Shown: positions 1 to 5,755 of the stretch, piece by piece | How the letters are laid out: each line of letters starts with the position of its first letter | Position numbering within the stretch: the first letter of the stretch is position 1 | Assembly: GCA_001796965.1 (NCBI GenBank) | Contig: MGOA01000154.1 | Location: forward strand, 1 to 6,551 | DNA from: Chloroflexi bacterium RBG_16_64_43 | Lineage (GTDB): Bacteria > Chloroflexota > Anaerolineae > Anaerolineales > RBG-16-64-43 | DNA length: 6,551 bases | Direction of reading: 5' to 3' | Notes under the pieces: generated by a model | Database searches by the model: none | What the model saw: only the letters and a program-made list of their open reading frames with translations | What the model was told of the DNA's origin: nothing | Translations under genes and position numbers: made by a program

Positions 1-41
1 GTTTTCGAGACCGTCCCATTCAACCGCTCTGGCACCTCTCC
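1..41 (-). tRNA. tRNA-Ser (anticodon CGA), 5' part only, truncated by the window edge
   Basis: Read on the minus strand from 41 down to 1, this is the first half of a serine tRNA that would read UCG codons. The 7-nt acceptor strand GGAGAGG is followed by the usual linker TG. The D arm has a 3-bp stem (CCA pairing with TGG) and a loop with conserved A14, the G18-G19 pair and A21. The anticodon stem strand ACGGT leads into the loop CTCGAAA, with CGA at plus-strand positions 7-5. Only two bases of the 3' anticodon strand (A, C) remain, and both pair correctly with the 5' strand. The variable arm, T arm and 3' end lie outside the window, so the long class II variable arm expected for tRNA-Ser cannot be checked. 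The gene lies 20 nt beyond the stop codon of the MBL-fold gene and points the same way. Confidence 0.88.
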
Positions 42-48
42 GTTGGCG

Positions 49-54
49 ATTATA
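49..54 (-). promoter_or_regulatory. possible -10 box just upstream of tRNA-Ser
   Basis: On the minus strand, between the MBL-fold stop codon and the tRNA, the bases at 54 to 49 read TATAAT, a perfect match to the bacterial sigma-70-type -10 consensus. It would place transcription start at about position 42, almost exactly at the mature 5' end of the tRNA (41). I see no good -35 hexamer at 16-18 bp upstream, where the sequence is GC-rich and lies inside the end of the MBL-fold gene. The box could be a real near-leaderless tRNA promoter or a chance AT-rich patch. Confidence 0.35.
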
Positions 55-61
55 TCTTAGC

Positions 62-1474
62 TCAGACCAAATCGGCGGTATCGAACACCGTGCCGCGGTC
101 GGGATAGGTCACCGGCGCTTTCAATCCATCGGCTGTGAGGGCTTCCATGAGAGCGGCGGCCGATCTCTCTTCGCCATGCACCAAGAAGACCGACCGCGCA
201 GATATGCCGCCTTGGCGCGCATACTCGCGCAGGAAGTTCTGCCCCGCATGCGCCGAGAAGCCCCCAATGGTCACCACCTCCGCTCGACGCACGTGCTCCT
301 CACCGAAGATACGCACCGAGTCGGATTTCTCGGCTAGCCGACGTCCGAGGGTGTAGGGAGCTTGCCACGAGACGATGAGCACGGTGTTGCGGGTGTCCCC
401 AATCGTGTTGCGCAAGTGATGCACAACTCGCCCCCCTTCGGCCATGCCCGAGGCCGACAGAATGATCATCGGATCATGGCGTTCGTTGAGCGCCTTCGAC
501 TCCTCTACCGAGCGGGTGAAGGTGACCAGATTGAATCCGAGGGCGTCGTCTGCATCGCCGCGCGCCAGGAGCTGCTTAGCCTCTTCGTCGTAACACTCGG
601 GGTGGGCGCGGTAAACCTCCGAGACCCCCGTGGCCAGAGGGCTGTCTACGATAATCGGCAGCTTGGGGATCTCGCCCTGGACGATCATGTTGCGCAGATC
701 GTAAACGATCTCCTGCGTGCGGCCGATGGCGAACGAGGGAATGACGACCTTCCCTCCGCGGCGGTAAGTGCGCAAGATTGCATCCCGCAGTTCGAGGTAC
801 GCCTGAAACAGATCCCGGTGAGGGCGATCGCCGTAGGTCGATTCCATGATCAGGAAATCGGCGGCCGGGGGCAGGGCGGGGTCGCGCAGGATGGGCAGGT
901 GGCGGCGGCCGATGTCGCCCGAGAAGACCAGGCGCCAGGTGCGCCCGTGCTCTTCGATTTCGAGCAGCATGCCGGCCGAGCCGAGAATGTGCCCGGCTTC
1001 GAAGAAGGTCGCCATCACGCCGGGCGCCACCTGAAACGGCTGATCATACGCGCGCGCGGTGAGCAGGGGCAGCACCGCCTCGACATCGGCCGAGGTGTAC
1101 AACGGCCCGACCGGCGGCAAACCCTTCTCGGCGTTGCGTTTACTCACGAACTGGGCGTCGTATTCCTGGATATGCGCCGAGTCGCGCAACACAAGTTCGG
1201 TGACGTGCGCGGTCGCCTGGGTGGCAAATATCGGCCCGGTGAAGCCTTGCTTCGCCAGGCTGGGCAAGTTGCCGCAGTGGTCGAGATGAGCATGCGAGAG
1301 CACGACCGCGCCCACCTCGCGCGCCGGCAAAGGCAGGCGGGCATTGCGCTCGGCGGCTTCAGCCCGCCGCCCCTGATACAGACCGCAATCCATGAGAAGC
1401 GTGGTGCCATTGACCCGCAGGATGTGCATTGAGCCGGTGACAGTGTGAGCCGCCCCCTGGAATTCAATCCTCAT
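62..1474 (-). CDS. beta-CASP family MBL-fold metallo-hydrolase, probable RNA-specific exo/endonuclease
   Basis: The 470-aa protein has the complete signature of bacterial CPSF/Ysh1-like beta-CASP RNA nucleases (COG1236 type), which cut or trim RNA in the cytoplasm with two zinc ions. The MBL part comes first, with motif 2 as SHAHLDHCG at residues 60-68 (H61, H63, D65, H66). Motif 3 is H162 in GHILGS and motif 4 is D187 in FSGDIG. The beta-CASP insert spans roughly 220-370 and includes PSFAIGRTQE (245-254) and SASGMAEGGR followed by H351/H352. The closing RMMBL part carries GGFSAHAGQ with H408, and LVHGEE with H432. All expected metal ligands are present, and length is normal for the family. 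The start at 1474 has AAGGA 5 nt upstream. Its first 11 nt overlap the end of rnd, suggesting translational coupling. Whether the enzyme is an exonuclease, an endonuclease or both cannot be read from sequence. Confidence 0.93.
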   Translation of the reverse strand: MRIEFQGAAHTVTGSMHILRVNGTTLLMDCGLYQGRRAEAAERNARLPLPAREVGAVVLSHAHLDHCGNLPSLAKQGFTGPIFATQATAHVTELVLRDSAHIQEYDAQFVSKRNAEKGLPPVGPLYTSADVEAVLPLLTARAYDQPFQVAPGVMATFFEAGHILGSAGMLLEIEEHGRTWRLVFSGDIGRRHLPILRDPALPPAADFLIMESTYGDRPHRDLFQAYLELRDAILRTYRRGGKVVIPSFAIGRTQEIVYDLRNMIVQGEIPKLPIIVDSPLATGVSEVYRAHPECYDEEAKQLLARGDADDALGFNLVTFTRSVEESKALNERHDPMIILSASGMAEGGRVVHHLRNTIGDTRNTVLIVSWQAPYTLGRRLAEKSDSVRIFGEEHVRRAEVVTIGGFSAHAGQNFLREYARQGGISARSVFLVHGEERSAAALMEALTADGLKAPVTYPDRGTVFDTADLV

Positions 1475-2612
1475 GGGCTTCCTTCTCGACCCGGGCCTGG
1501 GTCAGCACCTGGAGGATCTCTTGTCCGTATTTCGCCAGGCGGTGCGGATCCAGCCCCGGAGTAGCTTGAAGGGCGCTCATCGTCCCCGGGGCGCGCTGGG
1601 CGATCTGCCACATAGCGTCGCGATTGAGGATGACATCCGATTCCACCCCGCGCTCTGCCGCGCGATGCTTGCGCCACTTGCGGAGTGCTTCGTGGCGCGC
1701 ACGGACAATATCACTCGCCGCCTCCCGAGGCGGCGGAGCCGGCAGCCTGGTTGTCGAAGCGCGCTGCACGGCGTCCAGCAGCGCTGGCCCCCAGCGCTGA
1801 ACGTTGGCCGGGCTGAGCCCGGCCACCTCGCTGAGTTCGGCCAGCCCGGCCGGATTCGCTTTGGCAATCGCGACCAGGGTCTCGTCGGAGAGAATCTTGA
1901 AGGGCGGCCGGTCGAGGCGCTCCGCCTCCGCTTCGCGGAAGAGGTGGAGCGGCAAGAGTACCGCGCGTTCGGTGCGCGTGAGGTCGAACACTCCCTTCAC
2001 CTTCCACAGGCCCGCCTCGCGTGGCGCCTCCGGTGCGGGTATCGATCGCTCCGCCACCCGCCGGAAATCCTCTTGGACCTCTTCCCAATGCCCGGCTTCG
2101 CGCAAGCGGATCTCAAGGCGAGTGCGCAGCGCAAGCAGATGGTGAGTATCGAGGCGTGCGTATTCGAGTTGATCGGCGGGCAACGGGCGAATCCCCCAGT
2201 TGGCCCTCTGGAATCGCTTGTCGAGGTCGATGCCCAGTTCCTTGCGCAAGAGCGCACCCAGGCCGGTCCCGTCCTCGCCCAAGGCGCGGGCCGCAACCAT
2301 CGTGTCGAAGATGTTGCGCACGTCGAAGCCGAAGTCGCGCCGCAGGCAGATCAGGTCGTATTCGGCGGCGTGGAAGACTTTCTCGCAGAGGGGATCGGCC
2401 AGAATCGGGCCAAGCGCGGAAAGGTCGGGCAGCGCGAGCGGATCGACAAGCAGGTCCTCACTGGGTGTGGAGAACTGCAGCAGGCACACCCGCTCGCGGT
2501 AGGCAAACAGGCTGTTCGACTCCGTGTCGACCGCGAAGCAGGGCTCGCCGCGCAATCGGTCACAGGCCTGGAGCAGCGCACGAGGGGTCTGAATTAGAAG
2601 GGGATTGTCCAT
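1464..2612 (-). CDS. rnd: ribonuclease D, DEDDy 3'-5' exonuclease with two HRDC domains
   Basis: The 382-aa product matches RNase D, the cytoplasmic 3'-5' exoribonuclease that trims tRNA precursors and other small RNAs, in order and length (the E. coli enzyme is about 375 aa). The catalytic domain occupies about 1-185. Exo I is VDTES with D29 and E31, Exo II has D86 in HAAEYD, and Exo III has Y151 and D155 in YARLD, giving the DEDDy metal-binding set; the preceding IFDTMVAA (101-108) is also typical. A first HRDC domain lies at about 208-285 (ILSDETLVAIAKANP region). A second lies at about 305-375 (VILNRDAMWQIAQ region), as in the Escherichia enzyme. The ATG at 2612 gives the normal family N-terminus. 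AGGA lies directly against that ATG, too close for a standard ribosome binding site. Its stop codon overlaps the start of the beta-CASP gene, so the two are probably one transcription unit. Confidence 0.94.
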   Translation of the reverse strand: MDNPLLIQTPRALLQACDRLRGEPCFAVDTESNSLFAYRERVCLLQFSTPSEDLLVDPLALPDLSALGPILADPLCEKVFHAAEYDLICLRRDFGFDVRNIFDTMVAARALGEDGTGLGALLRKELGIDLDKRFQRANWGIRPLPADQLEYARLDTHHLLALRTRLEIRLREAGHWEEVQEDFRRVAERSIPAPEAPREAGLWKVKGVFDLTRTERAVLLPLHLFREAEAERLDRPPFKILSDETLVAIAKANPAGLAELSEVAGLSPANVQRWGPALLDAVQRASTTRLPAPPPREAASDIVRARHEALRKWRKHRAAERGVESDVILNRDAMWQIAQRAPGTMSALQATPGLDPHRLAKYGQEILQVLTQARVEKEAHED

Positions 2613-2658
2613 TCCTGGGCCGCGACGTATTATACGCCCTGCATGCAGAGGCTTCGAA
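2613..2658 (-). promoter_or_regulatory. candidate promoter of the rnd operon with two small palindromes
   Basis: On the minus strand, 2634-2629 reads TATAAT, a perfect -10 consensus. It implies a start near 2622 and a leader of only about 10 nt before the rnd ATG. The best -35 candidate is a weak TTCGAA at 2658-2653 with 18-bp spacing (3 of 6 consensus matches). The -10 lies inside an 11-bp inverted repeat, CGTAT-T-ATACG, at 2626-2636. A second perfect 10-bp palindrome, CTGCATGCAG, sits at 2639-2648 in the spacer. These could be operators, but nothing identifies a regulator. The -10 and its position relative to the gene are seen directly; promoter function is inference. Confidence 0.45.
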
Positions 2659-2683
2659 ACGCGAGGTCCAACGCGGTAAGAGG

Positions 2684-2807
2684 ATGATTTTTGTCGATTT
2701 CTGGCAGGACGGTTGGCACTACGTGATGGCCTGCCTGGAAGATACCCTATCGAATGGAGAGAAATCCGTTAGCCTTTGTCGGACTTCGTATGTGAGGAGA
2801 TGGACGG
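2684..2807 (+). other. leader region upstream of korD, no clear promoter found
   Basis: This is the plus-strand half of the divergent intergenic region. It should contain the oxidoreductase operon promoter or leader. TTGGCA at 2713-2718 matches the -35 consensus at five of six bases, but I find no acceptable -10 at 16-18 bp below it. A good ribosome binding site, GAGGAG at 2794-2799, lies 8 nt before the korD ATG. A 51-codon open frame starts at ATG 2684 and runs to a stop ending at 2839, overlapping korD. It has AGAGG directly abutting its ATG and is probably not translated. I see no recognisable riboswitch. Confidence 0.3.
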
Positions 2808-3053
2808 ATGGCCGTTCGAGGCCGAGTCGTCATCAGTGATATCTTCTGCAAAGGATGCGAGCTGTGCGTCAGCGCCTGCCCGCAGCAGGTGCTCGAAATC
2901 GCAACCGACCGGCTGACGCCCAAGGGTTTCCACCCTGCGCGCCTTAAGGCGGAGGGTTGTACCGGTTGCGCCATCTGTGCGCTGGTCTGTCCGGAAGCTG
3001 CCATCACCGTCTATCGCGAGGTGCTGGCGCGCCCCGCGCCGGCCGCCGCATAG
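2808..3053 (+). CDS. korD: 2-oxoacid:ferredoxin oxidoreductase delta subunit, 2x[4Fe-4S] ferredoxin
   Basis: This 81-aa ferredoxin-like subunit carries electrons from the oxidoreductase core to external ferredoxin in the cytoplasm. It has two classic CxxCxxCxxxCP cluster motifs: C14, C17, C20, C24 in CKGCELCVSACP, and C51, C54, C57, C61 in CTGCAICALVCP. This predicts two [4Fe-4S] clusters. The spacer PKGFHPARL (38-46) between them is characteristic of KorD/VorD-type subunits. The C-terminal tail is Ala/Pro-rich and poorly conserved. The ATG at 2808 has GAGGAG 8 nt upstream. It is the first gene of the four-gene operon, and the next gene's ribosome binding site overlaps its stop codon. Taken alone it could only be called a dicluster ferredoxin; the assignment as delta subunit rests on the adjacent alpha, beta and gamma genes. 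Confidence 0.92.
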   Translation: MAVRGRVVISDIFCKGCELCVSACPQQVLEIATDRLTPKGFHPARLKAEGCTGCAICALVCPEAAITVYREVLARPAPAAA

Positions 3054-3062
3054 GAGCCCAGC

Positions 3063-4178
3063 ATGCCGCGAGAATTGCTCAAGGGCAATGAGGCCATGGC
3101 TGAGGCCGCCATCCGTGTCGGGCTGGAGGCCTACTTCGGCTACCCGATCACGCCTCAGACCGAGATCCTCGAATGGATGTCGCGGCGCATGCCCGAGCTC
3201 GGCCGGGTGTTCGTCCAGGCCGAGAGCGAGCTTGGCGCGGTCAACATGGTCTACGGCGCCGCGTGTACCGGTGCGCGGGTGATGTCCTCCTCCTCCAGCC
3301 CGGGGGTCAGCCTGATGATGGAGGGCCTCTCGTACATCGCCGGCACCGAGCTGCCGGTGGTGCTCATCGACATCATGCGCGGCGGCCCAGGGCTGGGCAA
3401 CATCGCGCCCTCGCAGGGGGATTACAACCAGATGGTCCACGGCGGCGGCCACGGCGATTACCATCCGATCGTGCTGGCTCCGGCAACGGTTCAGGAGGCC
3501 GTGGATCTGACGGTCGAGGCCTTCGACCTGGCGGAGAAGTATCGCAATCTTGTCTTCGTCGTCGCGGATGGAAACGTCGGCCAGATCATGGAGCCGGCCG
3601 AGCTGCCGGCGATGCGCGAAGTGAAACGCGCTACGCCGGAATGGGCCCTGACCGGCGCCGAAGGGCGCGAGCGGCGCTTTCTCTCTTCCATTTACATCGA
3701 TCCGGTCTACGAAGAGGTCACCAACAAACGCCTGCAGGAACGCTGGCTTGAGATCCAGCAGAATGAAGTGCGCTACCGCGAATACTACTTGGAGGACGCG
3801 GACCTGGTCGTGATCGGTTTCGGCACGGCGGGGCGCATCGCGCTTACGGCAGTGCGTGCCGCGCGCGCAGAAGGCATCCGGGCGGGGCTCTTGCGGCCGG
3901 TCGCGCTCAGTCCGTATCCCTACGCAGCGATCGACGAACTGGCCAAGCGCGCCTCGGCCTTCCTGGTGGTGGAGATGAACGCTGGCCAGATGCTTGAGGA
4001 CGTTCAGCGGGCGGTGGCCGGGCGTGTGCCGGTGGATTTCTACGGCCGCATGGGTGGCATGGTGCCCTTCCCGGACGAGATCCTGGACGAGATCCGCCGC
4101 GTGGCGCGGGAACCTCGCGCGCAGGCGGACCCCCGCGTGGCGTGGCTCAAGCGATTGGAAAAGGTCCTTCCTCATTAG
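3063..4178 (+). CDS. vorB: 2-oxoacid:ferredoxin oxidoreductase alpha subunit, VorB type
   Basis: The 371-aa protein is the alpha subunit of a heterotetrameric 2-oxoacid:ferredoxin oxidoreductase. With beta it forms the thiamine-pyrophosphate active site that decarboxylates a 2-oxoacid and makes acyl-CoA. The N-terminal pyrimidine-binding domain starts with KGNEAMAEAAI (7-17) and GYPITPQTE (26-34). Family motifs SSSSSPGVSLM (76-86) and RGGPGLGNIAPSQGDY (107-122) follow. A transketolase C-terminal-like domain begins about residue 245 with DLVVIGFGTAGR and ends near 340. It lacks the fused gamma domain seen in some long KorA proteins, in agreement with the separate gamma gene downstream. These motifs match proteins usually annotated VorB (3-methyl-2-oxobutanoate dehydrogenase), but 2-oxoglutarate or another 2-oxoacid remains possible. 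AGGAG overlaps the korD stop codon and sits 6 nt before the ATG. Confidence 0.93.
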   Translation: MPRELLKGNEAMAEAAIRVGLEAYFGYPITPQTEILEWMSRRMPELGRVFVQAESELGAVNMVYGAACTGARVMSSSSSPGVSLMMEGLSYIAGTELPVVLIDIMRGGPGLGNIAPSQGDYNQMVHGGGHGDYHPIVLAPATVQEAVDLTVEAFDLAEKYRNLVFVVADGNVGQIMEPAELPAMREVKRATPEWALTGAEGRERRFLSSIYIDPVYEEVTNKRLQERWLEIQQNEVRYREYYLEDADLVVIGFGTAGRIALTAVRAARAEGIRAGLLRPVALSPYPYAAIDELAKRASAFLVVEMNAGQMLEDVQRAVAGRVPVDFYGRMGGMVPFPDEILDEIRRVAREPRAQADPRVAWLKRLEKVLPH

Positions 4179-4190
4179 GAGGCATGGCCC

Positions 4191-4961
4191 ATGGCGGCGA
4201 CGGAACAACTGGTTTACGAACGGCCGCACTCGCTCTCCGAAACACCCAACAGCTATTGCCCAGGCTGCACCCACGGCGTGGCGCATCATCTGATTGCCGA
4301 GGTGTTGGACGAGATGAACTTGCGCGAGCGGACCATCGGCGTGGCGCCGGTGGGTTGCTCGGTGTTCGCCTACAACTATTTCAACATGGATTTTGCCGAG
4401 GCCGCGCACGGCCGCGCGCCGGCGATGGCCACCGGCCTCAAACGCTTGCAGCCCGGGCGCATCGTGTTCACCTATCAGGGGGACGGCGACCTGGCCTCGA
4501 TCGGCATGGGCGAGATCGTGCATGCCGCCGGCCGTGGGGAATTGATCACAGTCATCTTCATTAACAACGCCAACTACGGCATGACCGGCGGGCAGATGGC
4601 GCCGACCACGCTGCCCGGTCAGAAGACGACTTCCTCACCTTACGGGCGAGACGTGGAGACGGCCGGGTATCCCATCCGCATGGCGGAGCTGCTGGCGACG
4701 CTGGAAGGCGCGGCCTATGTGGTGCGGCGCAGCCTGCACGACCCGAAGAACATCCGCCTGGCGAAGAAGGCGCTGCACACGGCTTTCGAGGCCCAAGTGC
4801 GCGGGCTGGGTTTCTCGATGGTCGAGCTGCTCTCGACCTGCCCCACCAACTGGGGGCTGACGCCGCTCGAGGCGTTGAAGTGGCTCGAGCAAAACATGCT
4901 GCCGGCTTTTCCCCTGGGCGACTACAAGGTGTCCCCGTCATTGGCGGGCACTCGACCCTAA
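4191..4961 (+). CDS. korB: 2-oxoacid:ferredoxin oxidoreductase beta subunit, TPP- and 4Fe-4S-binding
   Basis: This 256-aa subunit binds thiamine pyrophosphate and the [4Fe-4S] cluster close to it. The TPP signature runs from GDGD (97-100) to NN (125-126) and continues as NYGMTGGQMAPTT (128-140), as in KorB/VorA/PorB beta subunits. Four cysteines fit the cluster ligands of this family: C23 and C26 in YCPGCTHG, C56 in APVGCS, and C217 in LLSTCPTNWG. Size is close to the usual range for stand-alone beta subunits. An AGGAGG overlapping the upstream stop codon lies 8 nt before the ATG. Another ATG at 4184 is out of frame and can be ignored. Substrate preference is not visible. It must pair with the alpha subunit encoded just upstream to be active. 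Confidence 0.94.
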   Translation: MAATEQLVYERPHSLSETPNSYCPGCTHGVAHHLIAEVLDEMNLRERTIGVAPVGCSVFAYNYFNMDFAEAAHGRAPAMATGLKRLQPGRIVFTYQGDGDLASIGMGEIVHAAGRGELITVIFINNANYGMTGGQMAPTTLPGQKTTSSPYGRDVETAGYPIRMAELLATLEGAAYVVRRSLHDPKNIRLAKKALHTAFEAQVRGLGFSMVELLSTCPTNWGLTPLEALKWLEQNMLPAFPLGDYKVSPSLAGTRP

Positions 4962-4994
4962 GCCCACGGTTGGTGGCGGACCGCGGAGCGAAGC

Positions 4995-5531
4995 ATGCAG
5001 ACCGAGATCATCATCGCGGGATTTGGCGGGCAGGGGGTTCTCTTCGCAGGCGAATTGCTGGCGTACGCCGGCATGGATGCCGGCCGCGTGGTCACGTGGA
5101 TTCCCTCCTACGGGCCGGAAATGCGCGGAGGCACGGCCAACTGCACGGTGATCATCGCCGATGAGGAGATCGGCTCGCCGCTGGTGCGCAACCCGCAGGC
5201 GGTGATCGCCATGAACCTGCCCTCCCTCGAGAAGTACGAACCCCTGGTGAGGCCCGGCGGGGTGTTGGCGGTAAACGCCTCGATGGCCAATCGCACTGCC
5301 GTGCGCACGGACATCACATCGGTGGGGCTGCCGGCCAACGAGATGGCCGAGTCGCTTGGCAACCGCCGACTGACAAACATGATCATGCTCGGCGCGCTGC
5401 TGGCGCGCCTGCCGGTGCTTTCGCTCGAAAGCATCGAGCAGGCCATGGCGGCACACCTGCCCGAGAGGCATCGCAAGCTGCTGCCCGACAACTACAAAGC
5501 ACTGCGCCAGGGTGCCGCAGCTGTAAGTTAA
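4995..5531 (+). CDS. korC: 2-oxoacid:ferredoxin oxidoreductase gamma subunit
   Basis: The 178-aa product is the gamma subunit (domain III) of the same enzyme, the part that in this superfamily contributes to coenzyme A handling and complex assembly. It opens with a nucleotide-binding-like loop, AGFGGQGV (8-15), directly after a short beta strand. It also contains the family hallmark SYGPEMRGGTANC (38-50), followed by IGSPLV (59-64). The C-terminal half, with NMIMLGALLA and a terminal helix ending in DNYKAL, is also normal. GGAG lies 6 nt before the ATG. The gap of 33 nt after korB is the longest within the operon but contains no terminator. The gene completes the delta-alpha-beta-gamma order, and nothing appears truncated. 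Confidence 0.93.
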   Translation: MQTEIIIAGFGGQGVLFAGELLAYAGMDAGRVVTWIPSYGPEMRGGTANCTVIIADEEIGSPLVRNPQAVIAMNLPSLEKYEPLVRPGGVLAVNASMANRTAVRTDITSVGLPANEMAESLGNRRLTNMIMLGALLARLPVLSLESIEQAMAAHLPERHRKLLPDNYKALRQGAAAVS

Positions 5532-5568
5532 GCGTTCGCCCCAATCGATGCGATCCATCGCGGACCAC

Positions 5569-5590
5569 CAGGACGGGAGACCCCGTCCTG
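5569..5590 (+). terminator. hairpin downstream of korC, possible terminator with a weak U-tract
   Basis: The arms CAGGACGGG (5569-5577) and CCCGTCCTG (5582-5590) are perfectly complementary, making a 9-bp GC-rich stem closed by the 4-nt loop AGAC. It begins 37 nt after the korC stop codon, the right place to end the oxidoreductase transcript. The sequence after it starts TGTTCATGTG and has no long T run, so a classic intrinsic terminator is not fully met. It may act as a weak terminator or as a 3'-end stabilising stem. The other strand has no T run either. Confidence 0.55.
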
Positions 5591-5621
5591 TGTTCATGTG
5601 CTCCCAAGTGACAGGCTGCCA

Positions 5622-5648
5622 TTGAAAAACGCCGAATTGATATATCAT
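5622..5648 (+). promoter_or_regulatory. candidate promoter for the downstream type-3-repeat protein gene
   Basis: In the gap between korC and the next gene an AT-rich patch holds TTGAAA at 5622-5627 and TATCAT at 5643-5648. Each matches the -35 or -10 consensus at five of six bases. The spacer is 15 bp, shorter than the preferred 17. A perfect 10-bp palindrome, TGATATATCA (5638-5647), overlaps the -10 and could be a regulator site. A start near 5655 would give a leader of about 100 nt. The rest of the gap (5655-5740) shows nothing I recognise. Confidence 0.4.
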
Positions 5649-5755
5649 TGCCGCCAGGCAAGCTTCCCGACCCACATACGCACCTATCCTAAATCCCCGG
5701 CCCGCGCCAGGGTCCCCTTCTTGGCAGTCAGCGCTCGTGAGAAGGAGCGAATCCA

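Noticed and set aside
362..2597. Two long plus-strand frames (362-1432 and 1473-2597) opposite the beta-CASP and rnd genes
   Set aside because: Both are antisense to genes with complete active-site motifs. Their translations are Arg/Gln/Gly-rich and match nothing I know.
2713..2730. A sigma-54-like TTGGCAC upstream of korD
   Set aside because: The -24-like half is good, but the TTGC half expected four bases after TGGCACG is absent (GATG there) and the nearest GC is wrongly spaced.
2769..4523. A 584-codon open frame on the minus strand across korD, vorB and part of korB
   Set aside because: It is longer than any real gene here, but it is antisense to three intact genes with full catalytic motifs. 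Its translation is His/Arg/Ala-rich with no recognisable domain, as expected of shadow frames in high-GC DNA.
5535..5562. A short inverted repeat CGATG / CATCG just after korC
   Set aside because: Only a 5-bp stem with no U-tract; the 9-bp stem beginning at 5569 is a far better candidate for the transcript end.
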